A DNA stretch of 33,013 bases from contig ML976999.1 in the NCBI GenBank assembly GCA_010015675.1, forward strand, positions 334,548-367,560, in the 5' to 3' direction. The notes under the pieces are model-generated. The model saw nothing but the letters and a program-made list of their open reading frames with translations. It did not search any database and was not told the origin of the DNA. Both the position numbers and the translations under genes were made by a program. Origin of the DNA: Byssothecium circinans (taxonomy: Eukaryota > Ascomycota > Dothideomycetes > Pleosporales > Massarinaceae). Below, piece by piece: positions 1-10,673 of the stretch. Each line of letters opens with the position of its first letter. The stretch's first letter is position 1.

Positions 1-238
1 TAGGAGGTAGGCCTTGCCTTGTAAGGCGCTCAATATAGCGTAGGAGCTCCTGCTCTTGCTGGGGGTGGAGTGCTTGCTGGTTTTGAGCCTTGGTGCTGCG
101 TGAGCTCGCGACGCGCTGGTGTCTCCGCGCGAGCGTTGTACGATCCACTCCATACTCTGCTGCAACATGAGTATATACAAGCTTTACTCCTGGTTCTAGC
201 GCTTCGATAGCTGCAAGTGCAGCCTCAATTGAGCTCAT
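1..238 (-). CDS. Pogo-family transposase, N-terminal part (cut by window edge)
   Basis: Reading the minus strand from the ATG at 236-238 gives 79 uninterrupted codons up to base 1, beginning MSSIEAALAAIEALEPG. This is the usual opening of fungal pogo/Fot1-like transposases: a psq-type helix-turn-helix (about residues 1-50, with the core EYGVDRTTLARRHQ) leading into the CENP-B-type DNA-binding segment (QQEQELLRYIERLTRQGLPP). Family knowledge: this region binds the element's terminal repeats, and a DDE nuclease domain follows, which would lie outside the window. No stop or frameshift is seen, so this end of the element is not visibly RIP-damaged. The body of the element extends leftward; its terminal inverted repeat should lie between about 290 and 420 but I could not fix it. 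Confidence 0.85.
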   Translation of the reverse strand, partial: MSSIEAALAAIEALEPGVKLVYTHVAAEYGVDRTTLARRHQRVASSRSTKAQNQQALHPQQEQELLRYIERLTRQGLPP

Positions 239-297
239 ATTGATAGAGTTGTCGTGTATTGAACTTTGGTGGCTATCGCGATTTTGGTGTTCGGAGC

Positions 298-329
298 GGG
301 CGTTACGCCGTCCCGGGCGTTACGCCGTC
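298..329. repeat. Two tandem copies of a 15-base palindromic unit in the transposon leader
   Basis: GGGCGTTACGCCGTC occurs at 298-312 and again, identical, at 315-329 (17-base spacing). The core GGCGTTACGCC is an odd-length palindrome. It lies about 60-90 bases upstream of the transposase ATG, within the presumed end of the pogo element, where transposase-binding repeats are expected. Its role is inferred from position only. Confidence 0.7.
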
Positions 330-1831
330 ACGCAGGGTAGGCATCAGTGACCTCAGGAGATCTTATCGATAAGACGGGCTATCAAGTACAGATCACGTGC
401 AGTATAAACAACCATCACTCCTCCTTCTTTTATACACACACTTTCAGTCCATCATTTAAATCAAAAGTACAACGTCAAACTACATGACTATTGCTTTGAT
501 TTGCGCTACGAAGTATGTGCTCAATGGCTCCAGGGGGCTCGTGATTTGGCAGTGTTGACCCATTACATGTGTCATATTTCTACTATTCTTTTCTTCAAGG
601 ACCAACCGACACGGGATACAGGAAGCTTATGATAATTCTGATCATTATTTTCCCCATATGTCATGTTGAAGCCTTTCTCGCGACAACTTGAATGCGTCTA
701 GAACCCACTTCCTTATATGGATACCTTTTCTGCACGTACGCTCACTATACACCGACCAACACATTTATTCCTTCCCAAATTTCAAGTATATCTTTGAGAT
801 AAGTTACGTAGCTTGACTGAAACCTCTAATGTGATCAGACTTTTGTGCAAATTCGGCTAAGGTGTCCAGCTCATTGACGAATAGTAGCGGAAAGAGTGTG
901 ACTGAAGCTACTAAAGTACCAAAAGCCCTCCTCAAAAGGCGGAAAACCTTCCAGGTAAGATTATCTCATGGTATTCATACCTAATCCACTCCTTTTATTA
1001 ATTATTACGTGGTCACAAAACCCGCTACCGCCATCGCCATCACCACTCCCACCCCTCCAAGCTTCGTAGTACCACCATATTGCGTCGTAATGTCACTCCT
1101 CTCATACTCTCCACAACAAAAGATGCCAATTTACGTCTCAGGCCGCGACAAGCCAGCTGAGGGGAGTACCGTAAAGAGGACGTTGGTGAAGAAGAACGTA
1201 TTTCATGTGGAGCTCTCTTGCTCCATGTTAACAGCGCAGTTTTTCGACTTCGTGAACTCCATTTAGGACTCAAAATAAACATGCGTAGGTTACGGCCATT
1301 TACAGGATGCTAGCCTCACTTTCTATGCTTTTCAAGATGAAAAGTGTTCATCGACTGATGTGGTTTCGGCATTAGTAGATTACTTCAAACCCTTCCTGCA
1401 TCACAACAGTGTCTCAGTAACGTCATAGTAATATGAGTAGAAGAAATCCCATATGTCCTTCGACGGCTCGAGGGAGACGTCAATGCGGAGGTTGTAGTCG
1501 TTGATATGGCACTAGTGAAAGGAGCGCGTTGCCCAAGCAACGCAACAACGAACAAACGGCGACGAGCAACGAGCAGCCTTGCGAGCCACGGAAATGTTTC
1601 TGACCGTTATGACGCCACAATACGTCAGTGAGTCGCTCAAACCCGTAAAAAAAATTGTTTCGCCCCTCATTGTTCACGGCTCCAGCGTAGCCAAACTCTC
1701 CATCCGCCTTCAACCTCGCGACACCGCATTCGAACACCTCCAATATCTCCCTGTAAATACGAACCAAAATTGGATAATACTTAAAGATCGGTAACAGTTA
1801 CACATACTCTCACGGCGACCACAACCCCACT
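330..1831. other. Gene-free stretch left of the 526-aa gene
   Basis: About 1.5 kb with only short, mutually overlapping reading frames, none with a recognisable motif, splice pattern or long frame. A 12-base palindrome, CTTATCGATAAG, sits at 363-374. The outer end of the pogo element and the promoter of the downstream gene must lie here, but neither could be delimited. The last 30 bases before 1832 are C/A-rich, typical of a fungal 5' leader. Confidence 0.5.
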
Positions 1832-3412
1832 ATGCCGAAAGGTCGTAAAGCACGCGCACTCGCGCTCTCTCTCCCGGCGTTGTCGAACATCCTGAATTCG
1901 GCACTCAGAGTATGCGGCATAAAGCACCACAGCAAGCCACGGCTAGTTAGAGCACTTCGATTCAATATCCAATGCGCACTTGAAGACTGCGAGAAAGGCG
2001 AGCGGAAAGCACTGGATCTCCTCGAAGGCTATCAACGAAGTGAGCTCGTCACCATCGGCGCATGGAACAAACATCGCCTAGGCGAGGTCAACGATGATAC
2101 AACCACTCCCGCTATTCAAACATCCCCCTCTTCCTCCTCCGACAATATCGCAACAGACAACATTCTCAACTTCCCCCTCCGCGCAACCGCCGAGCTCCTA
2201 GGTATCAAGATCGAACCAGCACCCGCACCGAAACGCTCCACAGCACGTACACAGGGTAAGAAAGCGCCGTCTGAGCCTGTACAGCGGCAGCGCAAGACCG
2301 CAAAAAGCCAGGACTACTACAAGCTCTCCCTCGCACCCTCACTGAATCTACTCTTCCCCTCCACTCATTCTGCATGCAACATCACCATCGCGGAAATCAT
2401 CTGCTTCCTCCCCAACTGGCTGCAATCACCAGATATCATCAACCGCTGTATCAGCAACAACGGCTCCATCGCCGCAATCGAGGGTCTCATCAGGCAGTAT
2501 CGCGACAGTACGAGTGACGGCCCTCCCCAAGCCAACACCGTACACCAAATGATGGCGTCCCAGATGCGAAAGCGCCCTGGGTATGAGAATTGGTCGGTCG
2601 AGAAACACGACGTTCCTCCCAGTCATGATGCTCGCTCCATCTCAGTGCGAGGATGCAGGACGCCTCGTGAGTGGGCTGCAAAGGGCGGGAGGCCACCAGC
2701 TTCTGTGCAGTTCAAGGATCTCGCTGAAGGTGTGAAGGCGTTTCCGACGGGGTTCGATGCGTTGGATCTGACGAGGTGTGTGGAGTATCATTGCCAGCCT
2801 CTACATCACGATGAGGATTGGAAGTTTCCCGATGATTTTGGGAGGTTGGTAGAAGTTTTCGGTGGGAAGGGGGCTGTTACATCGCAGCATTACGATGGCG
2901 CTGTGTTTAGTCGCTGGGAGTATGGACAGACGGGTCACAAACCTCATAGCGGGGAAAAGGGCGGAAGGGATTCGGTGAAGCCGTCAGTTAGGGAGAGGAA
3001 AGACTACATGCGACCTGAAGAAGAGCTCTCCGTGGAGGAGAACAGTGTGGAATCGCCCAATTCCTCATCAGGCAACGAGACTCAAGCACTTTCACGGAAG
3101 AGGAAGTGGAAGTACCGCCCACTATCTCGCGAGTCGGACGTGGACACTGACGACAAACCTCTGCGGAAGAAAGCGAGAGTCATGGCGAAACCTACCGTTC
3201 GTCTTCCTTCGATGCAGAAGAAGCTTCCCAAGGTGCAGAAGAGCCGTCGCACACAGAATGATATTGAGCTTGAGGATTCAGACATAGAGATCGATGCATT
3301 CAAGGGCCTCAAGTTCAAGAAGGTGGATATGGTGCGGAAGTCCAGTCGGCCGTCGGAGGTGAGTGGGAGTTATTATGGGCCTGTTGAGGGGTTGGAAAGT
3401 GATGGTTGGTGA
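1832..3412 (+). CDS. 526-aa basic, probably nuclear protein of unknown function
   Basis: A single uninterrupted 526-codon frame starting at the ATG in CCACTATGCCG, by far the longest single frame in the window, with no overlapping rival. I do not recognise a domain. The first 90 residues are basic and helical-looking (MPKGRKARALALSLP at the start). Residues about 90-160 are Ser/Thr/Pro/Lys-rich linker. The middle (about 165-360) looks globular. The C-terminal 150 residues are charged, with basic clusters SRKRKWKYRP (about 420-429) and LRKKARVMAK (about 443-452) that resemble nuclear localisation signals, then an acidic patch (ELEDSDIEID). These traits suggest a nuclear, perhaps chromatin-associated, lineage-specific protein; that is inference. 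It lacks introns, unlike its neighbours, and ends about 420 bases before the amidase start. Confidence 0.8.
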   Translation: MPKGRKARALALSLPALSNILNSALRVCGIKHHSKPRLVRALRFNIQCALEDCEKGERKALDLLEGYQRSELVTIGAWNKHRLGEVNDDTTTPAIQTSPSSSSDNIATDNILNFPLRATAELLGIKIEPAPAPKRSTARTQGKKAPSEPVQRQRKTAKSQDYYKLSLAPSLNLLFPSTHSACNITIAEIICFLPNWLQSPDIINRCISNNGSIAAIEGLIRQYRDSTSDGPPQANTVHQMMASQMRKRPGYENWSVEKHDVPPSHDARSISVRGCRTPREWAAKGGRPPASVQFKDLAEGVKAFPTGFDALDLTRCVEYHCQPLHHDEDWKFPDDFGRLVEVFGGKGAVTSQHYDGAVFSRWEYGQTGHKPHSGEKGGRDSVKPSVRERKDYMRPEEELSVEENSVESPNSSSGNETQALSRKRKWKYRPLSRESDVDTDDKPLRKKARVMAKPTVRLPSMQKKLPKVQKSRRTQNDIELEDSDIEIDAFKGLKFKKVDMVRKSSRPSEVSGSYYGPVEGLESDGW

Positions 3413-3830
3413 AGGAAATGAGGATAGGTGGGTTTACGGTACGGATATGTGCCACGTTGATGAGACTTTGTGCAGTTTGAGATAGCACTTGGAATCATAT
3501 TTGCTGCATGATATAAATCCTTCCTTTCCTTTCAATTTTGGAAGGCTGCACATCCAAAGAAGCTCTACCTAAGTAGCTTCTCGTGGCCCATGCACCCCCG
3601 TCTTGTCGCGGTTGGTGGTACAATCACAGGGCCGTGATAGCATGGTGTGCGCGTGCCAACCGGTGTTGGTGTAACTTGGTCTGATCACCTCTGTCACGTC
3701 AGTCGCCTTCAGCTGAGGCGATGGAGAGCTCATCGAAGGGTTTGACAGCACACTTTGAGAAGCCCAAATCCTGCGTTATAACTTGTTCTTGCAGTATTCC
3801 AGACCATTTATTGAACCTATTTACGCTGAC
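3413..3830. other. Intergenic region before the amidase
   Basis: 418 bases holding the 3' flank of the upstream gene and the amidase promoter. Short frames here are out-of-frame noise. No TATA box or CT-rich block stands out. Confidence 0.5.
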
Positions 3831-6267
3831 ATGTCGAGCTCTCCCACCCCCCTCGCTGGTCACTGGATCGCGCAGGTGGGATCTATCAGCTATCTGATTC
3901 GGTCGAGGATTGAGGTAAGTCCCACAAAGCGCTCATCATATCTGCGGATCCACTGACGGATACATGATGGACTTTCAGTGCACACTTGCGGAGGAAATAC
4001 CTGTACGAGCTACTCATCCTGCGCCAGGTGTGGTCATCACCCTAGGTCCCGAACAGCTCTTCCTCGATGCGATCAAAAAGAAGCTCTCACGATTCGAAAC
4101 GGAAGATGACGTCTTCACCAGTCACTTCACCACCGGGTGCTGTCTAATGGTCTACATAACTTCACCTGTCACAGTCGTTCCGAACGACATCAAGGACTAT
4201 CTGGAAGCGAAGCTCACGATCCTGGTGATCCTTCCTAATCCCCTTCCTGAGGGGCCATACTTTACTCTCGGTCAACATGTGCATCACGCCTGGCGTCTGT
4301 ACCCCGACAACCTGTCCGCATTCTCGAGCACAGTCATGCTAGATGATGAAGAAGACGGAAGAGCGAACGAGACAACAGGGCCAAGATACCGCTCATTCCA
4401 CATGGCGGCTTTCACAGACTCTGTTTCATGCGTCCCCGTGCCTTCACGGTTGTACTTCACCACAACGGAGCAACAGCCGTTGGCCGGCCTTAGAGTGACG
4501 ATCAAGGACAACATTCATCTTTCAGGCGTCATCACCGGCCTTGGAAGTAGGGCTTACGCCGAGCTCCATGGAAAACAGAACACCACTGCCAAATACATCC
4601 AATCGCTGATTGAGAAAGGAGCCGTCATCGTGGGTAAAACTAAGCTCTCAGCTTTCGCGGGCTCGGAGATCCCGCCAAATCAATGTATAGATTATTTCCC
4701 ACCCTGGAATCCTCGCGGGGACGGGTATCAAGGACCGTCGGGAAGCTCAAGTGGAGCTGCAGCGACTGTGGCCGGCTACCCGTGGGTGGATGCTGGAGTA
4801 TGCACCGATAGTACGTGAAGAAGGATGCTACACGCTCAAAGTCCTGGACTAACGGTGCACAGCCAGTGGGAGCTTGCGGCATCCAGCATCGTCGCATGGT
4901 ACTTGGGGTCATCGCATTGCTTGGAGAGCATGCTCGATGGATGGGATTGTTCCGGCTGTACCGTGAGGCGCCATGTTTTATTCTAGTTTCGTTGTACTGA
5001 CTTGGAGATGTAGGATATATGACAACCTAGGCCTGCTTGCTCGAAGCCCTGAACAGCTCCGGGAGCTTCTAGACAATTCCGGCCTTGAGAAACCCACCAC
5101 CAAGGTAAGTATACAACCGATTCGAATGAATCGCAGCTTAGGGATGTTTCAGCGTTTCACTTACGGACGTGACAGCCCAAGCGCCTGATCTACCCAATGG
5201 ACTGGTATCCCGTCGCGAACGAAGCTCAACAGAAAATGAACGAGGCCTTCCTACAAGCGTTGGAAAGCTCCCTTGGTATCCAACACACGAGAATCTCCCT
5301 ACTTGAAGAATGGTCTCGCACCGCACCAGAAAACCTTCGCAACACGGCACTGACAGAATACTTGGGAATGGTAGAAGTCCCTGTGAACACTACCATACTC
5401 CATCACTAACACAAGCAGAGTGCAATACACGTCAATACCTACTACGTCTACCACAGCTTCGATCACTTCCGACGCGAATATCCGGAGAAGTTTGGGAAGC
5501 AGCCATACGTTAGTCCTGCACACAAAGCTCGATGGTAAGGAACCCGCTGCCACTGAGTTCAAGGACGGAGCTGATTGTGCAGGATTCGTGGGTCCAAAGT
5601 AACTGATGAAGAGCGCGACGAAAGCCTAGACAAAATCCAGGTCTTCAAAACATGGTTTGAGAAGGAGATATGGAGGACAGATGATCCAGAAGATCTGGCA
5701 GTTATGATGGTGCCGCAAGGAAGGCCTGGAGTGAATTACAGAGATGTGATCGTGGAACCTACGTGAGTCCCTCAAATTCTAGGCTAGAAGTCTGAGAGCA
5801 GTTCGGATCTTCGAAGTGTGTAAAGTGTATCAAGGCTCTTGACACATGACTTTACTGTACACCTCCGCTGGACTCCTGCTAACACATCACCATCCAGAAG
5901 CGGCCCAACCACTAACTCCTACACACCCATCTTCACCACTTCCATGCTCGGCTGTCCACAACTGGTCATTCCAGGTAATCTCCCATGGATGATACTATAA
6001 GATCAGAGTGCTGATAATATTATAGTCGGACAAAACCCTTGCGAATCGAAGGTCTCGGGCTTAATCGAATACGCTCCCATTGTCACATCTCTTATTGGAC
6101 CGACGAGTGAGTGTATCATTACTCACTTTAGTAAATCAGGCTAAAGATATGCAGGTTCGGACTCACTACTCGTCAGTCTAGCCGATGAAGCCTTGAAGAA
6201 GGCCCCCTACCTATGCGCACCGAAGGTAAATAAGGCGCTGCGAATAACGTACGCGCATAGGATTTAG
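3831..6267 (+). CDS. Amidase (amidase-signature family), ten exons, 622 aa
   Basis: Exons by splice sites: 3831-3914, 3979-4810, 4863-4962, 5014-5104, 5176-5370, 5419-5534, 5583-5762, 5898-5974, 6026-6106, 6155-6267. All nine introns are GT-AG and the exons sum to 1869 bases. The protein has a roughly 190-residue N-terminal domain of the kind seen in Arp1-like fungal amidases, then an amidase-signature domain. The Ser-cisSer-Lys triad is present: Lys204 in RVTIKDNI, the cis-Ser around residue 285 in GPSGSSSGAA, and the nucleophile Ser309 in CTDTSGSLR. The 24-residue gap between the two serines matches the family. Later family blocks (SMDGIVPAVP, NLGLLARSP, TTSMLGCPQLVIP) are all in frame. Choosing donor 4811 rather than 4815 restores TDTSGSLR. 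It hydrolyses amide bonds of an unknown substrate, probably in the cytosol. The C-terminus after the last family-like block (LCAPK) runs on for 15 residues before TAG and may be altered. Confidence 0.9.
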
Positions 6268-6566
6268 CTAAATTAACTATATTTAGGCTCTATTTTGTCA
6301 CTAAATAGACGCCTACAGAGCCTCATTTTTCCGAGCCTGCTAACATGTGATTCCTTATTAAAAAAGTATGGCTTAACGATCTTATTAGATTAAATAGATA
6401 TATTATACTAGTATAAAAATACTGGTACAATATATACCAAAGCGCATCCATAGGGGAGCAGACTTAAAAATATCGGTGGTGAGCGGTATGGAGTGAGATG
6501 CTAGAATCTCGACAATGAGAAATGCTTCAGGCAACTATGCTTAAATAGAAATACATCATGCATACC
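6268..6566. other. AT-rich spacer between convergent genes
   Basis: 299 bases between the amidase stop and the lyase stop, markedly AT-rich between about 6270 and 6445 (runs such as TATTATACTAGTATAAAAATACT). Such local AT enrichment next to a gene carrying C-to-T stops fits RIP-affected DNA or a decayed small transposon. The phrase CTTATTAGATTA here (about 6379) recurs near 15957. No gene is visible. Confidence 0.5.
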
Positions 6567-8304
6567 TCAATCCTGCAACTCCAGTGCGCCCACAATGTAA
6601 TTCGCACTCAACCAGCTCGCATCCCCACTTCCCTACACACCCATAGTAAGTATATTCGACCCGACTTGGAAAGCGCTCGAGGGTACGCTCCAAGTGTACA
6701 CGTTACCGTAGCCGCGATATGCTCCTCGAGTGACACCACGTGAATCAATTAGTGTCTGCATTTTTGTCATTTTCTCATCCTGCATACTCTTCATGTGTTT
6801 TGGTTGCTTACCGGCGCCCCAGGATCCGTCCCCGTCCAGCTATTAACCTTGACTAAAGGCCTGCCACCTTTGAATGACAACGTGGTACCAATACGAAGAA
6901 CGTGACCCTTTACCTGCGCCTGGGTTAGAGTGAATGTGACGGTTACGGTACCACCTTCCTTCGACCACAAAGCCATCGGAAAGTCGGTCGCCTTCGATGA
7001 TCCAACGGTATACGAGCCGCCCCAAGTGCTCATTCGGGTGTCCGAAGGATGCATACGCTCGATCTTGTCACCATTCTTCAAATCGAAGGGCTGACCGTCG
7101 AAGTTTCCGATACGCTAAATTACCGGTATGTTTGGCTCCTTGGATACGATGTCCTTCAGTGTAGTCTGGGCTGCAGTCACAGTAACAGTGTCGTTTGCGA
7201 CGAGGAATTCTTGCTTGTAGAGTTTCACGCTGTATGTGCCAGGCTTCATCTGCAAGGAAGTGTACTTTCCACCACTAGCCTTTGCCCAGTATTGAGCATT
7301 GGGGTTGTGGAAGTGGACGACAGTCTCAAACCCATCAGGCACACCGGACGTAGTGCCTGTTACAGACCCGCGACCGCTGGATGGGACATAGCCCTGGATG
7401 CTGAGACCACTGAAGAAGCTGGGGTCGAGACTCTCAGATGGCTTGTAGTTAGCAGCGCCAAACGCCATTGCGTAAGGTCCTTGAAGCCCAAAGCGCCATG
7501 GTTCAGTGCGCACGTGACCGGAGTTCATGTACCAGTAGAGCTCTTAGTCACTGTCGCCGGTTTGACTGTTGATATCCCTCATGAAAGGACCGCTAGCAGA
7601 GGTTTCGTGCGCTACCCCTGGCATGATCATGCAGACTGAAGCTTTCTATCGCAAAATTAGTATGCTACAGGAAGCAGTGACTGATTCAAGACGTACAGAT
7701 CCAGATATACAGTGAACTTTATCATCGATGAAACGACCAGACGTATACATTTTGCAGCGCGTCTGCCCGTTTGAGCACTTGAACGTATCTTTGCCTTCGA
7801 AAGCAGTGCATCCGCGGCTATCTCCAACATTGCCATGAACGCCAGAAGGGAGTTCTGACGTTCTAAGCCTTGCAAGCCATCGCAGTTCTCCAGGATCGAC
7901 TTCGTTGGTAATATACGTAGCCATGTAGATCATTGCGTCCTTGGGCTTTGCGACATAGTAGTGCGTGACAGGCAAGCCGCTAGACTTCACTGTGATTTTG
8001 ACGTAGCCATTGACAGTTTCTCCGGTGACGGTGGATGTGCCGAGACCTGAGTTGATGGCGGATGCTTTACCAGTACCTTAATATTCGACGCCATTGTATT
8101 TCAAACTCGTAATGTCGCCGTTTGATCTGGAAATGTAAGCTTTAAACGGGGTATCTCGAGAGAATCACCGTACCTATTTACTTCGAATACAAGTCCGCCA
8201 TCAGTGTCGACAATGAAGCGCGAGCTCGAAGAAGTCAAGCCAAACGCAGCGATAGCGCCCTGTACGATTGCCAACGAACTCGCAACACTGGTGAGGAACT
8301 TCAT
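6567..8304 (-). pseudogene. Rhamnogalacturonan lyase (PL4, RhgB type) broken by four in-frame stops
   Basis: Exons on the minus strand: 8304-8174, 8126-7697, 7645-6812, 6755-6567, with clean GT-AG introns of 47, 51 and 56 bases. If intact the product would be 527 aa, the normal length for secreted fungal rhamnogalacturonan lyase. It starts with a signal peptide (MKFLTSVASSLAIVQGAIAA). The PL4 catalytic domain follows (THYYVAKPKDAMIYMATY, RDINSQTGDSD), then the FnIII-like middle domain (IQGYVPSSGRGSVTGT) and the C-terminal jelly-roll domain (RIGNFDGQPF, GGRPLVKVNSWTG, SRGVTRGAYRGYGNV). The intact enzyme cleaves the rhamnose-galacturonate backbone of pectin outside the cell. In-frame stops are TAA at 8078-8080 (residue 60), TAA at 7544-7546 (221), TAG at 7115-7117 (364, where the family has Trp before RIGNFDG) and TAG at 6633-6635 (506). 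No frameshift or deletion is seen, so decay is recent and by point mutation only. Confidence 0.9.
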
Positions 8305-9304
8305 GGTAGTCTAGCGTGAAAAGCAAGACGTACGACCAAGCATTTGAATACCTGGGAAGGCCATCGTTTCCTGGTCGAGCGAAGGTTCGGATAGTGGTCT
8401 CGACGTCTTTGAATTTGAGGTTAGTGGCTGGACTGATTTTTCCAGGAATCGGCGCCTATAGTGGCTTAGCCTAGCATATTATCCAGATCAACATGCTAAA
8501 AGGAACGATGGTCTGACAGGTTGATTCCAAAACTCCACTCACGTCTTCATTCACCATTCAAATTGGTATGGCACATTAATCCGCCGAAGGCCGAGATAGT
8601 TCTAGATGGTGAGTAAGCTAATGGGTATGGTACGTAGTCACTCCCAGGGAGGTCATCTTTGGAGATGACAAGTCCCTAGAATTCACCCTTATTTCATTTT
8701 AACTCAGTAAGGAGCACAAAAAGGTGCATTTTCATAGGATATGGTTTGCACAGTATCTGAATTTTGTACTCCGAAGTTCGTCCACATGCAAAAGTTGAAA
8801 CGCGGTGTGCCCAGGTGAGACGCACATCCATGTCATTGACATCGGGAACCCGCAGACCACAATCACCTGAACTGCAAAGAACGCAGAATGGAGAGACCTG
8901 AGATGCAAAAAGGCACATGGCGATAAAGCTTGATGTAATTCGTTGCAAAAGGTGGCAAGTGCGCGAAGTCCGCTGGCTTTCGCCGAGGTCACTTTGCGCT
9001 AGTCTCAATTCAGACTAGATAAAAATAGAGGAAGAGCGCTGGTGGAGCCTTCAACTGCCAGTAAACGGTTACAAACCCTTTCCCACCCCAATTTGACCTT
9101 TAAGATCACATTGAAATATCATTTGCAATGAAATAGAGAAGAATAACGCGATATTCGAACCCCTCCCGGGGCAAAGCGCTCGCATTGCACACGACTCCAG
9201 TCCTTGCACAACAGAGAAAATAGTTGAGCCCAACTGCAGGCGAAGGCAGCGGTACAAACTCGAATGTACAGTCATCATGTGAATCTGTCAAGGCAAAGTG
9301 ATGC
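8305..9304. other. Intergenic region, lyase promoter side
   Basis: 1 kb between the lyase start and the 3' end of the rhodopsin-domain gene. Several frames of 60-104 codons on the minus strand overlap one another and show no motif or splice structure. I see no supportable gene. It should contain the former lyase promoter (right of 8304) and the 3' UTR of the next gene (left of 9305). Confidence 0.5.
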
Positions 9305-10673
9305 CTATCTGTCTTCTACACGAACTGTTACTTCCTTATAGAGCATCACACCTTCGTGCTCGCAAAGACTCGAGGTACTTGTGTGCTCATCCTGAGTACC
9401 CCCCATCGACATAAACTTCTGCCATTCTTGCTGTGAGGTTGCTTTGTCTTTCTGCCTTTGAGCATTCTCGGAGACAACTGTGGTCGTGAACTTGGTTGAG
9501 TTTGTCGGCACGAGCCTGAGCGTCTGGTCTCTGCTTGACGACGCTCCTGTACCCACGTGGTTCGAAAGGGCAATTTCATTTTCGGTGATCCGGGGGTTGA
9601 TGAGTACGCTGCTACCGCTTACATCGAGGAACCGCTTTATGCGAGGCAAGTTGGTGATGATCAGCGAGAGACTCGCCACGGCCCTATTGAAGTCAGCCCC
9701 ATCCAGTCGCGAAGAGGAATCACGGAGGAACGTACTGGAAGAACAACGCCATCTCGAATCCGTCCCCTGGATTCTGTTAGCTTGCAATCTTGGCGCTAGT
9801 ATGGTTCATACGTGTTGGATCGTCACTTCGCATCGCCTTCGCTATGGCCCACACTTGCCCACCCGCTACTACTGGAACTCTATTGGATGCTTAGTGGGAG
9901 CTATGCCGTGAAGAGGGAGACTCACATGAACCGAGCAGCGAATAACATGGCAACTGTAGCAACCTTCGCTTTAGCCATCCGCAGAGGCAGCAAGACGGGA
10001 AATATCCACCATGCGAGGACAAAATCGACCATCATGCCCAGAACGACAGCCGATATCAAAGGACCACCATAAGCACACTTGTGCGGGCCAACCTCCCATG
10101 GCTTTGGTATTCCACACTGGAACGCTAAAGTGAAGATCGAGTACACGAACCACAAACCAACCATGCTAAGCAGGAAAATCTTTCGTGACCGTGTTTCGAC
10201 GGCCACTCGATCGATGAGGAATACGGTGGACAGCTTTGCCAGTGCGATTGCAGTCATCTGCAGCAACTGTGCAGCGTAGGCAGCCTGGAGATGTACAACA
10301 TTGTCAGCATTTGGTCGTCCAACCGTTGTTGTATCATACCTTGAAGTATCGCTCAGAGTCGCCGGGATGCAGATCTCCTAGAGGCTTGCCTAGTCCTGCA
10401 TTTACGGCGTACTGCCAGCTCACTGTCGCACCGAGGTAGATGAGCTTCAATTTGAAGTTAGCTGAGTATATGTTCTCGGCATGCCTGACTTACGCTTCCA
10501 GTTAAAGCTGTTGCATCGTCTCTGCCAAACTGGAGTTTGTTCTGCAAAGCAATAATGACACGAGCAAGTGCAACTCCCATGGTAATGCAGGTCCAGCTGT
10601 ACAGTGACACCATTATGACTCCTCCTCGTACCGTCCTGGCATTGCGTGGACCATCTTCCTTATTCAGTTCCAT
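9305..10673 (-). CDS. Fungal rhodopsin-domain seven-helix membrane protein (about 370 aa)
   Basis: Minus-strand exons 10673-10494, 10444-10340, 10284-9926 and a last exon ending at the TAG at 9305-9307. The first two introns (49 and 55 bases) are clear. The protein starts MELNKEDGPRN and shows hydrophobic helices: IMVSLYSWTCITMGVALARV, a helix around LLQMTAIALAKLSTVFLI, IFLLSMVGLWFVYSIFTLAF, LISAVVLGMMVDFVLAWWIF, a sixth at VATVAMLFAARF, and a seventh near VASLSLIITNLP, followed by a long polar tail (RLVPTNSTKFTTTVV). This is the plant-pathogen-expanded fungal 'rhodopsin domain' family, not a retinal opsin; function is unknown. Exon 3 ends at a perfect GTGAGT donor (9925), but the acceptor is uncertain. 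CTAACAG at 9774-9780 restores frame (152-base intron, total 1113 bases), whereas the stronger-looking ACTAG at about 9796-9800 would not. Minor damage here cannot be excluded. Confidence 0.75.

Noticed and set aside
9480..10280. Plus-strand frames up to 143 codons
   Set aside because: They lie antisense to the rhodopsin-domain gene, whose minus-strand frames show membrane helices and splice sites.
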